Positions 24,186 through 33,773 of a DNA stretch of 40,804 nt are shown piece by piece. The stretch spans positions 1-40,804 of the forward strand of contig JBJEDY010000048.1 of the NCBI GenBank assembly GCA_051872535.1, in the 5' to 3' direction. Source of the stretch: CAOJBM01 sp051872535 (GTDB lineage Bacteria > Bacillota_I > Bacilli_A > RF39 > UBA660). Numbering within the stretch: the stretch's first letter is position 1; each line of letters begins with the position of its first letter. The notes beneath the pieces are model-generated. The model was not told the DNA's origin. It did not search any database and saw only the letters and a program-made list of their open reading frames with translations. The position numbers and the translations under genes were made by a program.

Positions 24186-25844
24186 ATGGAAAAGACAATA
24201 ACAATTCAATTTGCGGACAACTCGACAAAACTCTATTATGATGGCATTACATATAATGAAATCAAGGAAGATTATGAACAAAAAGTAAATCGCAAAATAT
24301 TGGGAGTAAAAGTAAATAATGAAATTATTCCACTTCATTTAAAAGCTAAAGATAATACAAAAGTGGAATTCTTTGATGTATCTGATGTAAATGGATATAA
24401 AATGAATCAAGCAGGTTTTAAATTTGTTTTAGAAGTAGCTTTAAAAGAAACATTTGGGAGTTCATATGAAGTTATTTATGATCACTCTATTGACTCTGGT
24501 CTTCATATGACAATTAGTGGAGATAAAACTTTTGATAACGAAGAAACAGTGAAATTAAAAACTGCAATGCAACAATTGATATCAAAAAATGAAAGATTCT
24601 TACCATTAAATGTTGCCAAAAAAGAAGCGATTAAATATTTTGAAAAAACAAATAATCATGAAAAAGCTATGAACATTCATAATGTTACAAATGATATTAT
24701 TAGTGTATATAGATTAAAAAATTACATAAATTATTTCTATACAGAAATGCCATATAGTACTAAAGATTTAAATCAATTTGATTTAGTTTGTTTAAAACCA
24801 AATAAATTAGTATTATTATTTCCAACCAAAAAAGAATTAGACATAGTTCCATCTTATGTTAATTATGAATCTGTAATAGAATGTTTTGAAGAAGGAAAAA
24901 AATGGTTAAATGATTTAAATCTTTCATATTTATCTAACCTTAATGAATGGGTATCTTTTGGTAAAACTGAAGATTTGATTAGAATAAGTGAAATATATTA
25001 TGAAAATCAAATACATGATATAGTTGAAGATATTATTAAAAGAGGTTCTAAGTTCATAATGTTGGCTGGACCTTCCTCATCTGGTAAAACAACAAGTACA
25101 AAGAAATTAGCGTTAGCATTAAAAACAAGAGGATATGATCCATTAATATTATCGGTTGATGATTATTTTAAAAATCGTGTTGATAATCCCAAAAAAGAAG
25201 ATGGTACATATGACTTTGAATCCTTAGAAGCTTTAGAACTAGATTTATTAAATGATCATTTAAAAAGATTACAAAATGGAGAAGAAGTTGATATACCTAA
25301 GTATAACTTTATAAGTGGTGAAAAAGAATATGATAACAATTTTACCAAGTTAGGAGAAAAAGGGATAATTTTAATGGAAGGATTACATTGTATAAATGAT
25401 GCTATGACTAAAGATATTCCTAATGATTTAAAATATAAGATTTATTTAAGTCCTTTTATACCACTTAATATTGATAAACACAACTATGTATCAACAGCAG
25501 ATTTACGTTTAATAAGAAGAATGGTTAGAGATAATCGAACTAGAGGTAAAGATGTATCTTTTACTATAGCTTATTGGCATAATGTTAGAAGTGGTGAAGA
25601 AGAATATATCTTCCCGTATATAAATGGAGCAGATAAAGTATTAAATACATCTTTATTATATGAAATTGGAGTCTTAAAAGTTTATGCAGAACCATTATTA
25701 TATTCGGTATCAATCGATTCACCATATTATGAAGAAGCAAGAAGACTAATTAACTTTATGAAAGGATTCTTTCCGATATCTTCAGACAATATTAGTAAAG
25801 ATTCTATAATTAGAGAGTTTATTGGTGGAAGTTCATTTGAATAG
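24186..25844 (+). CDS. Nucleoside (uridine) kinase fused to a ThrRS-like N-terminus
   Basis: A 552-residue two-part protein. Residues 1-60 are TGS-like (ITIQFADNSTKLYYDGITYNEI) and about 70-170 resemble the threonyl-tRNA synthetase second additional domain, with HNVTND further on. From about 285 there is a uridine-kinase P-loop domain with LAGPSSSGKTTSTKKLALAL, then LSVDDYFKNR and LMEGLHCIND. This architecture is a recognised nucleoside-kinase family in clostridia and related groups; the role of the tRNA-synthetase-like part is unsettled. GGGGAAT precedes the ATG. The gap gene begins 14 bases after its stop, suggesting co-transcription. Confidence 0.9.
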   Translation: MEKTITIQFADNSTKLYYDGITYNEIKEDYEQKVNRKILGVKVNNEIIPLHLKAKDNTKVEFFDVSDVNGYKMNQAGFKFVLEVALKETFGSSYEVIYDHSIDSGLHMTISGDKTFDNEETVKLKTAMQQLISKNERFLPLNVAKKEAIKYFEKTNNHEKAMNIHNVTNDIISVYRLKNYINYFYTEMPYSTKDLNQFDLVCLKPNKLVLLFPTKKELDIVPSYVNYESVIECFEEGKKWLNDLNLSYLSNLNEWVSFGKTEDLIRISEIYYENQIHDIVEDIIKRGSKFIMLAGPSSSGKTTSTKKLALALKTRGYDPLILSVDDYFKNRVDNPKKEDGTYDFESLEALELDLLNDHLKRLQNGEEVDIPKYNFISGEKEYDNNFTKLGEKGIILMEGLHCINDAMTKDIPNDLKYKIYLSPFIPLNIDKHNYVSTADLRLIRRMVRDNRTRGKDVSFTIAYWHNVRSGEEEYIFPYINGADKVLNTSLLYEIGVLKVYAEPLLYSVSIDSPYYEEARRLINFMKGFFPISSDNISKDSIIREFIGGSSFE

Positions 25845-25858
25845 AAAAGAGGAGAAAA

Positions 25859-26872
25859 ATGATAAAAATTGCAATTAATGGTTTTGGCCGTATAGGAAGA
25901 CTTGCTTTTAGAGAAATAATAACAGGAACAGATTTTGATATTGTTGCTATCAATGATTTAACTGATGCAGAAACATTAGCTTACTTACTTAAATATGATA
26001 CTAATCATCGTTGTTTTCATGAAAATGAAATTAGTTTTAAAAATGATGAAATAGTAATTTGTGGAAAGAAAAGAATAAAAGTCTATGCTGAAAAAGATCC
26101 GATTAATCTTCCATGGGATAAACTTGGTGTTGATGTTGTCTTAGAATGTACTGGCTTATTTACTGATAAAGATGCTGCTCATAAGCATATTGAAGCTGGA
26201 GCAAAAAAAGTAATTATATCAGCACCTGCAAAAGGTGATTTAAAAACTATAGTTTATGGTGTTAACGACAATATATTAGATGGAACAGAAGAAATTATAT
26301 CTGCTGCATCTTGTACTACAAATTGTTTAGCACCAACTTTAAAAATAATTGAAGATAATATAGGTATTGAAAGAGGGTATATGACTACAGTTCATGCTTA
26401 TACTAATGACCAAGCAACTCTAGATATAGCTCATAAAAAAGGTATTATAGCAAGACGTGGTCGCGCTTGTGCTGCTAATATTGTACCAGCAAGTACTGGA
26501 GCAGCTTCAGCTATAGGAAAAGTAATTCCATCTTTATTAGGAAAGTTAGATGGTAATGCCTTTCGTGTACCAGTAAGTGATGGATCAGTGATTGATGTAA
26601 CTCTTGTACTAAAAAGAAATACTTCAGTTGAAGAAATAAATAATCTATTTAAAAACAATCAAAATGAAGTACTTAAAATAACTATGGATCCAATTGTATC
26701 TAGTGATGTAATTGGTAAAAAAATAGGAGCTCTAGTAGATGGTTTATCAACAAATGTTTTAGAAGATAATGGAAACCAATTAGTTAAAATAGTTGCTTGG
26801 TATGATAATGAAATAGGTTATACATCACAAATGATGCGTACTGCTAAAAAATTAATGAACATTGCTAAATAA
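25859..26872 (+). CDS. gap: Glyceraldehyde-3-phosphate dehydrogenase, type I
   Basis: A 337-residue glycolytic dehydrogenase using NAD. The Rossmann start is IKIAINGFGRIGRLAFREI. The catalytic cysteine lies in SAASCTTNCLAP (about residue 150), the histidine in TTVHAYTNDQ (about 178), and the phosphate-site region is RRGRACAANIVPASTGAA. Length and motifs are ordinary. AGAGGAGAAAA gives the ribosome binding site. In Bacillus gap is followed directly by pgk, but here a 7.3-kb surface-protein module intervenes. The regulator cggR is absent; nucleoside kinase stands in its place. Confidence 0.97.
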   Translation: MIKIAINGFGRIGRLAFREIITGTDFDIVAINDLTDAETLAYLLKYDTNHRCFHENEISFKNDEIVICGKKRIKVYAEKDPINLPWDKLGVDVVLECTGLFTDKDAAHKHIEAGAKKVIISAPAKGDLKTIVYGVNDNILDGTEEIISAASCTTNCLAPTLKIIEDNIGIERGYMTTVHAYTNDQATLDIAHKKGIIARRGRACAANIVPASTGAASAIGKVIPSLLGKLDGNAFRVPVSDGSVIDVTLVLKRNTSVEEINNLFKNNQNEVLKITMDPIVSSDVIGKKIGALVDGLSTNVLEDNGNQLVKIVAWYDNEIGYTSQMMRTAKKLMNIAK

Positions 26873-26882
26873 ATAGAAAATT

Positions 26883-26910
26883 AAAATAGTGTCTATGGCA
26901 CTATTTTTTA
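26883..26910 (+). terminator. Terminator after gap
   Basis: AAAATAGTG (26883-26891), loop TCTATGG, CACTATTTT (26899-26907), plus extra T. The first 13 bases (26883-26895) recur exactly at 34227-34239 on the other side of the surface-protein module. Confidence 0.85.
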
Positions 26911-26944
26911 GTTTATAGGAAATAAATAATTATTTATCATAGTA

Positions 26945-26973
26945 TTGACTTAAAATTAACAAAAAATTATAAT
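26945..26973 (+). promoter_or_regulatory. Strong promoter of the giant surface-protein gene
   Basis: TTGACT (26945-26950), exactly 17 bp, TATAAT (26968-26973). It is one of the best consensus promoters in the window. Predicted initiation is near 26980, just ahead of the ATG at 27003. Confidence 0.75.
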
Positions 26974-27002
26974 TGATAATAGTAGAGTAGGTTGTGATAA
27001 CT

Positions 27003-27121
27003 ATGTATAAAAAAGTCTAAGAAAATTAAAACCTGAAGAAATAGAAAAACGAAAAATAAAAGGATATGAATTACTAAAATCTTATAATATAAAATTTGAA
27101 GGAAATAATGAAGTAATTCAA
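27003..27121 (+). other. Out-of-frame 5' coding extension of the giant gene
   Basis: The ATG at 27003 has a suitable leader (TAGGTTGTGATAACT) and lies about 23 bases from the predicted transcript start, but reads MYKKV and stops at 27018-27020. The frame of the giant protein is open from 27014 and encodes a lysine/glutamate-rich segment (SLRKLKPEEIEKRKIKGY and onward) that joins smoothly to the annotated N-terminus. The two frames meet at A6 (27009-27014). A seventh A, or a -1 slip there, would produce one continuous protein of about 2,244 residues. No Shine-Dalgarno is visible for the in-frame ATG at 27122. Confidence 0.65.
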
Positions 27122-30100
27122 ATGGTATTAGATAAAAAAAATGATTTTTATGATGAATATATAATCGCTAATTTTTGTGATGAAAAAATAACAAAATTAA
27201 AAACTCAAAAGATAAAAACTAAAAACAATAAAAATGCTGTAGAATGTGAAATAAACAACTGTGGTGAATACATTTTATATGGTAGAAATGTTGATAAAAA
27301 ATCTATCTCTAAGTTTATATTAGGATTAATAATACTATTATGTATAGGTATTGTTCTTTTTGGTACTTATATAGAAAAAAATAAAAAATCTAATGAAGAT
27401 ATACCTACTGCACCAGTAATAACAGGTGGAAATTTAGAATGGGAAAAAGAAAGTGTCATTAAAATAGAAAAAGATTCTACAAATATTAGTGGTATAGATT
27501 ATTATGAATATTGTATTAATGAAAGTGAAGATTTTAATAATTGTGAATGGAAAAAAACAACTACTAAAAATGCCATTGTTTCTACAAGTGGTAAAAACTA
27601 TGTTGTTTTTAGAGGGGTAGGTAACAATGGAGAAAAAGGAATATTATCTAATGTTGCATTTGTTTTAATCGATAATGAATCACCAGAAATAGAAGGATTA
27701 AATGTAAAAATCATAGATAGTGTTTTAAATGTTGAAATAATAGGAAATGATAAACATAGTGGTATAGATAAATTCTATTACAAAATTAATAATCAAAAAT
27801 ATCAATTAACAAACAAATTATTTAAAATAGAAGATTATCAGAATATTGAAATGATTACTATTAAAGCAATAGACAAGCTTGGTAATTATAGTGAATTAGA
27901 AGTTAAAATTAATCAAGAAGAACTAATAAATGATGGAAATACAAATCAAGAAGAAAATAATAATAATAATAATAATAATAATGATGATAATAACCAAGAA
28001 GAAAGTTCCAATAATGAATCAAATAAAGAAAATGAATCTGGAGTAAATGATAATAATATTACTTTTAAGGCACCGATTATTAATTTAAATGATTTACCTG
28101 AATTTTTTGAAATTCAAGAAAAATATGAATTACCATCATATTACTTATTTGATGAACTTGATGGCGAAGTAATATGTTTATTAGATGATGAAGAAAAAAT
28201 AACAGATACAAGTAAAATAAATATTGGTAAACATAAAATAGAGTGCAGTGCCATAGGAAACAATGGATTAACAACAAAAGTTAATAAAAACATATTTGTT
28301 AGTTATAAAACAGGTGAAGATGAAGTATTAGACGGATATATAAAAATGAACTTATATTTTCCAGAAAACTCAACTGATTGGCAATGGAGACTAGGAAATG
28401 AAAATGAAATAAGAACTGGTAATAATAATGATGGATGGCAAGATTATATTGGACCAATAGTTGTAAAATTAACTGATGTAGAAAATATATATATTAGATA
28501 TAAAATCAATGGAAAAATGGTAACAGTTCCACCAACAGGAAAAGTATTAGTAGATATAATTCCAGAAAAATATACTATATTAGAAAATCAATCCACAAAT
28601 GTAACTATTAAATATGATGAATATGCAGAAACAAAACTTTATCGAATTAATAATGGTGGTTGGACTGAATATGAAGGAGATTTTTCAGTAAATGCAAATA
28701 CATTAATAGAAGCAAAAGCCACAAAAAAAGAAAAAGTATATGATAATGATGGAAATTTAATTACAACTAGAAATATAACAACAACAGATAGTGTATTCAT
28801 AAATGCAAAAGAAGAAGTTAAAAATGGTGAACAATCAACTATTTCTGGAGGTAAAATTGGCGAAAATGTTGAATATGAAGTAATAGAAAATACTGAAAAT
28901 TATTATACTTCTATAAAAAGAGGTTCTAAACCTAATACTTATTTAGCTGGACCAAATATTACCCAAGATACAAATGACTTAGTAGAAGAAACAAAAGTAA
29001 GGGTAACACCACAAGAAGTAGCAGATAAAATATATATTAGTATCGATAATGGAAACTGGGAAGAATATACTGAAGAAGTTACAATAAATAAAAACTGTAT
29101 TATAAAAGCTTATTATATAAGATATATTGATGGAAAAAGATCTGATACTAGTTATTATTATGTTCAAAACATTTATATTCGGAATAGTTCTGATCAAAGC
29201 ATTATTCCATCAAATATGCCATATGTAAAAATAGATGCGGAACCAACAAATTATTTAAGTCAAACTGTAGATAGTGTTAAAGTAAATATTACTGGTAAAA
29301 ACTATAATAAACTAGAATATAGTTTAGATGGTGCAGTTTATTATTCGTATGAGAAACCATTAGAAATTAATCATACAACAAAGGTATATGCAAGAGCGAT
29401 AAATGAAAATGGTATAAAAACAGAAAGTATAACAATAACAACAGAAAAATTACCAGAAATATTAGATAATTTAAATGTATCAATTAATGTAACACCTGAA
29501 AAAAATGCATTTGAAGGATTAATTAATAAAGTGTTAATAACAATAGATTATGATTCAAATGCAACAGAAAAATATTATACTATTGGATCTTATGGAACAC
29601 TAACAAAATATGAAGGACCATTTGAATTAAAAACAAATTCAGTAATATATGCTTATGCTATAAATGATAAAGGATATGGTAGTACAAAAAAACAGATAAA
29701 TTACTTAACAACAGGTATTTCAGAACCGATAATAGAAGTATTACCAGATGATGTTTCGGATTTGAAAACTGTTAATATTAATTATTCAGACAATGCCATA
29801 GTAAAAAAATATAAGATAGATAATGGGCCATGGTTGGATTATACAGAATCTCTATCTATAACAGAAAATAGTACTATTTATGCGTATAATGAAGATGCTT
29901 TAAATAATTATTCATCATCAAGTAAAACAATAGAAATCCAAAAATTGCCTAGATATGTATTAATTGATAATGGAAGCTATTTTATGCTTAAGTTAAATTA
30001 TCCATCAAGTTCTAGTATAGAAAGTAGAGAATATAAATGGACTCCAACAGGAGAATGGAAAAAATATGATAGTATTAAAGGTATTTTATTAATTAAACCT

Positions 30101-33100
30101 GAAAATAAAGATGAAATATTAACCAGTGATGGAGTAAAAATAGAAGATAATGAAGGAAACGAAATAATATATACTGATCATTATTATTTTGTCAATGTTC
30201 CAATGAATGAATTAATACAAGATTTATTTATGCGTTGGGATACAGCAAAACCAAGTGCTCCAGAATTTATTCCAAGTACAGAAGAACCAGCGAAAGAATT
30301 AACTATTGGGATTAATTATGATAGTACATCTGTGGTTAAATTATATAAAGTTGTAACACCTAGTGGAGTAGAAACCGATTGGATACAATATGATAAGCCA
30401 ATTAAAATAACTGAAAATGGAACAGTAATATATGCAAAATCTCAAAACAGTGCCGAAGTGTATAGTAATACAAAAAATTATAAAGTGACCAATATAGATA
30501 AAGAAAAACCAATAGTAAATGTTGTATGGGATAGTATTAATCCAAAAAGAGAAATAACTATTCAAATAAATGCAACAGATAATATAGCAATAGATAAAGT
30601 TGGATATGCAAAAGGAAACAAAAATGAAGAATACTTTACTGACAATGGAACGTTTATAAAAAACAATGGAACGTTTAAAGTAACAGAAAACGGAATATAT
30701 ACAATATGTGCAATTGATAAAGTAGAAAATATAGTAATAAAAACAATTGAAATAACTAATATTGATAAGAATGCTCCAGATATAAAAATCAATATATTGA
30801 CAGAAAATATGAGTAATGTAGTTGAATTTGAAATTGATTATGGTGATTCAACAATAAAGAAGTATAAGATTGGAAGGAATAGTAATTATCAAGATTATAC
30901 AAATAAAGTTACTATCAAAGCAGAAAATATATTAAATTTAGCTAATGAAGACAAAACTCTAACAATATTTGCTAAAGGAATAGATGCAGCTGGAAATGAA
31001 CAAGAAGTAAACGAAATAGTATATACAATCGATTTAGATGCCCCAAAAGCTCCAGTAATAAATGTAAGTGCAGGATATCCAGTTCTTAAAGAATATGGTG
31101 TATCATTTGATGATGTACTTTCAGTATCATATGATGATAGAGATGATATAACAAATTATATATCATTAGATAATGGTCAAACATGGAAACTATACACAGG
31201 TATAGAACACGTAGCAAGTGGGAAAGTTATGGCGAAAAGTGTAAAAAATAATTCTGGCTTAACTGTTTTATCAGAAATAACCATAAAACAACCTTCAGAT
31301 GCAATAGGAATAAAAGCATACGATGGAAATACAAGCACATACGAAGATTTAACATGGAAATCAAATAACAATTATATTAATCCTAGAAAAATGTACATAT
31401 CCAAAGAAATGCAAGGAAAATATTTAAATGTAAATTTCTATTCTCAAGAAAAAAATAACTTCTTTAGTTTTTATGATGAAAATGGAAATTTGATTTCAAA
31501 AGATAGCTCAAGACAAAGTGTTATTTATATTCCGAAAAATACCAAATATTTTATAACTGATAAAACAGGTGTTTCCTTTTACTATATTTATGAGATAAAA
31601 CCATCAACAACACCAAGATTTTTATCCAAGAGTTTTTACCCGACTATTACAGAATATGGTATAGCTCCAGGATACAATGAAATTACAATAGATTACTTTC
31701 AAACAAGTGTAAAAAGACTATATAAAATAGATAATGGTGAATGGAAAGAATATAAAAATAAAGAAGTTCGTGTAGAAATAGGAAAAACACTATATGCTAA
31801 AGGAATTGATAAATATGGAAAAGAAACAGAAATTTCAAAATATACAGCAATTTTACCGTCAGATGCAATAGGAGTAAAAGCATACGATGATAATACAAGT
31901 ACATACGAAGATTTAACATGGAAAACAAGTAACAATTATGTTAATCCTAAAAAAATGTATGTATCCAAAGAAATGCAAGGAAAATACTTAAATATAAATT
32001 TCTATTCTCAATATCCTTCTATGTATTTTAATTTTTATGATGAAAAAGGAAATTTTATTTCCCAAAATAGCTCAAGACAAAATATTATTTATATTCCAGA
32101 AAATACTAAATACTTTATTATTGATAAAAATAGGATTTCGTTTTTCTATATTTATGAAATAAAACCATCAACAGTGCCTAGATTATCTAAAATAAGTATT
32201 TACCCAACTCTTACAGAAAATGGGATAACTCAAGGATTTGATAAAGTTACAATAAATTACTTTCAAACAAGTGTAAAAAAACTATATAAAATAGATAATG
32301 GTGAATGGAAAGAGTATGAAAATAAAGAAATAAACTTAGAAGTAGGAAAAACACTATATGCCAAAGGAATAGATAAGTATGGTAAAGAAACTGATATTTC
32401 GAAACATACAGCAGTATTACCAACAGATGCATTAGGACAAACAGCATATGATGGTAATAATAGTACATATGAAAATTTAACTTGGTCAGCAAGTAACTCT
32501 TATGTTAACCCTAAAAAAATGTATGTATCCAAAGAAATGCAAGGAGGATATTTAAATATTAGTTTTTATTCTCAAAAGAAAAATAATTACTTTAGTTTTT
32601 ATGATGAAAAGGGAAAATTAATTTCGAAAGATACTTCAAGAAAAAATAATATTTATATTCCAACAAATACAAAATATTTTATAACTGATAAAACCGGTAT
32701 TTCCTTTTACTATATTTATGAGATTAAACCTCTACCAATACCAACAATAACTCAAAAGAGTTACTATCCTACAATGAGTTTAAGTGGTTTTAAAGATACA
32801 TATTATGAAGTAAATATTGGATACTTCTCTTATTTAAATAATAAGTTATATTCTATAGATAATGGTTTGACATGGAATAATTATGAAAAGAAGTTAATCT
32901 TAAACCCTGGTACTATTGTAAAAGCTAAAGCTATTCAAGATAATGGAAGTGAAACTGGAATTAATTCCTTAACTGTAACATCTTTAAAAAATATATTAGA
33001 TTCTAAAGCTTACGATAAAGATTTTTCAACTATCGCTACTATAGCAACAAATAGTACACAAACATTTAGCTTAAAAGAAGATACAGTAGGCAAAGATTTG

Positions 33101-33736
33101 AGAATATATATGTCAACAACTCCAGCAAGTAATGCAACAATAAAATTCTATGACAGTGAAAATAATGAATTAAAGAATGTATCACTAATAGGAGAATTAA
33201 GTATTACAAGGATTCCGGAAGGAAGTGTTAAAGTTTCAATATCATCTGGATCAAGTGCATTAAATATTCCAGAAATAAATCTAAGAGAAGAAATAGTAGA
33301 TAACAATATTGAATTACCAAATATATCTATAGATAATGTGGATTTGGCACTTGAAAAAGAAATAAGTATTGTTTACCCAGATGGATATAAAAATGAATAT
33401 AGTTTAGATAATGGTGAAACATGGCAAGAATATACTGAAGGTATAATAGTAAATCAAAATATAACTATATTTGCTAGATGTTTAGATGAAAATAATAATG
33501 TTGTTTCTAGTAGCTCATTTGTAATTACAAAAATAGGAGAAGATAATTCTGAAGCAGAAGAAAATGGTTCAAATGAGAAAGAAAATGTTGCTATTAATTT
33601 TGATAAGAAAAAAAGTTCAATTAATAATGATAAGAATTTAACAACATCATTTTTAAACGTTGAAACAAGTGATAATAGTTGTCAAGTTATTAAAGAATAT
33701 TATAGAATAAAAATCAAAAGAAATGAATATTTGTAA
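27122..33736 (+). CDS. Giant membrane-anchored repeat protein (probable adhesin)
   Basis: A 2,204-residue protein as read from the first in-frame ATG; the real start is probably at 27003 through a frameshift. Residues 1-60 are probably cytoplasmic. A single membrane helix follows at 64-83 (ISKFILGLIILLCIGIVLF), so about 2,100 residues face outwards. There is an asparagine/glutamate linker at about 270-308 and an Ig-like segment at about 320-395. At least fifteen short beta modules of the form YKIDNGEWKEY...YAKGIDKYG follow, resembling the C-terminal chitobiase/CHB_HEX-type module. Four 188-residue units near the end combine a discoidin-like piece (KAYDGNTSTYEDLTW) with one such module. There is no LPXTG signal, peptidase or other enzyme motif. 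Attachment to glycans or hosts is my inference. Confidence 0.85.
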   Translation: MVLDKKNDFYDEYIIANFCDEKITKLKTQKIKTKNNKNAVECEINNCGEYILYGRNVDKKSISKFILGLIILLCIGIVLFGTYIEKNKKSNEDIPTAPVITGGNLEWEKESVIKIEKDSTNISGIDYYEYCINESEDFNNCEWKKTTTKNAIVSTSGKNYVVFRGVGNNGEKGILSNVAFVLIDNESPEIEGLNVKIIDSVLNVEIIGNDKHSGIDKFYYKINNQKYQLTNKLFKIEDYQNIEMITIKAIDKLGNYSELEVKINQEELINDGNTNQEENNNNNNNNNDDNNQEESSNNESNKENESGVNDNNITFKAPIINLNDLPEFFEIQEKYELPSYYLFDELDGEVICLLDDEEKITDTSKINIGKHKIECSAIGNNGLTTKVNKNIFVSYKTGEDEVLDGYIKMNLYFPENSTDWQWRLGNENEIRTGNNNDGWQDYIGPIVVKLTDVENIYIRYKINGKMVTVPPTGKVLVDIIPEKYTILENQSTNVTIKYDEYAETKLYRINNGGWTEYEGDFSVNANTLIEAKATKKEKVYDNDGNLITTRNITTTDSVFINAKEEVKNGEQSTISGGKIGENVEYEVIENTENYYTSIKRGSKPNTYLAGPNITQDTNDLVEETKVRVTPQEVADKIYISIDNGNWEEYTEEVTINKNCIIKAYYIRYIDGKRSDTSYYYVQNIYIRNSSDQSIIPSNMPYVKIDAEPTNYLSQTVDSVKVNITGKNYNKLEYSLDGAVYYSYEKPLEINHTTKVYARAINENGIKTESITITTEKLPEILDNLNVSINVTPEKNAFEGLINKVLITIDYDSNATEKYYTIGSYGTLTKYEGPFELKTNSVIYAYAINDKGYGSTKKQINYLTTGISEPIIEVLPDDVSDLKTVNINYSDNAIVKKYKIDNGPWLDYTESLSITENSTIYAYNEDALNNYSSSSKTIEIQKLPRYVLIDNGSYFMLKLNYPSSSSIESREYKWTPTGEWKKYDSIKGILLIKPENKDEILTSDGVKIEDNEGNEIIYTDHYYFVNVPMNELIQDLFMRWDTAKPSAPEFIPSTEEPAKELTIGINYDSTSVVKLYKVVTPSGVETDWIQYDKPIKITENGTVIYAKSQNSAEVYSNTKNYKVTNIDKEKPIVNVVWDSINPKREITIQINATDNIAIDKVGYAKGNKNEEYFTDNGTFIKNNGTFKVTENGIYTICAIDKVENIVIKTIEITNIDKNAPDIKINILTENMSNVVEFEIDYGDSTIKKYKIGRNSNYQDYTNKVTIKAENILNLANEDKTLTIFAKGIDAAGNEQEVNEIVYTIDLDAPKAPVINVSAGYPVLKEYGVSFDDVLSVSYDDRDDITNYISLDNGQTWKLYTGIEHVASGKVMAKSVKNNSGLTVLSEITIKQPSDAIGIKAYDGNTSTYEDLTWKSNNNYINPRKMYISKEMQGKYLNVNFYSQEKNNFFSFYDENGNLISKDSSRQSVIYIPKNTKYFITDKTGVSFYYIYEIKPSTTPRFLSKSFYPTITEYGIAPGYNEITIDYFQTSVKRLYKIDNGEWKEYKNKEVRVEIGKTLYAKGIDKYGKETEISKYTAILPSDAIGVKAYDDNTSTYEDLTWKTSNNYVNPKKMYVSKEMQGKYLNINFYSQYPSMYFNFYDEKGNFISQNSSRQNIIYIPENTKYFIIDKNRISFFYIYEIKPSTVPRLSKISIYPTLTENGITQGFDKVTINYFQTSVKKLYKIDNGEWKEYENKEINLEVGKTLYAKGIDKYGKETDISKHTAVLPTDALGQTAYDGNNSTYENLTWSASNSYVNPKKMYVSKEMQGGYLNISFYSQKKNNYFSFYDEKGKLISKDTSRKNNIYIPTNTKYFITDKTGISFYYIYEIKPLPIPTITQKSYYPTMSLSGFKDTYYEVNIGYFSYLNNKLYSIDNGLTWNNYEKKLILNPGTIVKAKAIQDNGSETGINSLTVTSLKNILDSKAYDKDFSTIATIATNSTQTFSLKEDTVGKDLRIYMSTTPASNATIKFYDSENNELKNVSLIGELSITRIPEGSVKVSISSGSSALNIPEINLREEIVDNNIELPNISIDNVDLALEKEISIVYPDGYKNEYSLDNGETWQEYTEGIIVNQNITIFARCLDENNNVVSSSSFVITKIGEDNSEAEENGSNEKENVAINFDKKKSSINNDKNLTTSFLNVETSDNSCQVIKEYYRIKIKRNEYL
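27956..27982 (+). repeat. (AAT)9 trinucleotide repeat in the giant gene
   Basis: Nine perfect AAT units, in frame, encode nine asparagines within an acidic linker after the second repeat. Changes in copy number would lengthen or shorten the linker without shifting the frame. Confidence 0.9.
31292..32983 (+). repeat. Three tandem 564-bp repeats in the giant gene
   Basis: Units begin at 31292, 31856 and 32420, each exactly 564 bp (188 codons). The landmark codons for AYD are at 31316, 31880 and 32444, and again at 33008 in a much more diverged fourth unit. Each unit carries a discoidin-like part, the YISKEMQGKYLN block, YIYEIKP, and a YKIDNGEWKEY module. The first and second units are the most alike; the third diverges in its last third. 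Confidence 0.9.
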
Positions 33737-33773
33737 AACAAATATATATGATGAAAAATAAAGGAGAATTAAA

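Noticed and set aside
27009..27015. Classical -1 frameshift heptamer A AAA AAG
   Set aside because: The sequence is there but not in the required phase: the zero frame reads AAA AAA G, not A AAA AAG.
27003..27020. A tiny leader peptide MYKKV translated for its own sake
   Set aside because: Possible, but it leaves the giant gene without a start signal; the frameshift reading explains the promoter, the ATG and the open downstream frame better.
28080..32492. Several minus-strand open frames of 60-80 codons within the giant gene
   Set aside because: They are low-complexity shadows of the AT-rich plus-strand gene, without ribosome binding sites or recognisable products.
31292..33530. The 564-bp repeats as a CRISPR-like or mobile array
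   Set aside because: They are in-frame protein-coding repeats with whole-codon periodicity and no spacers or terminal inverted repeats.
33600..33736. A wall-sorting signal at the end of the giant protein
   Set aside because: The C-terminus ends in a basic tail without LPXTG, a hydrophobic stretch or an alternative frame that would add one.
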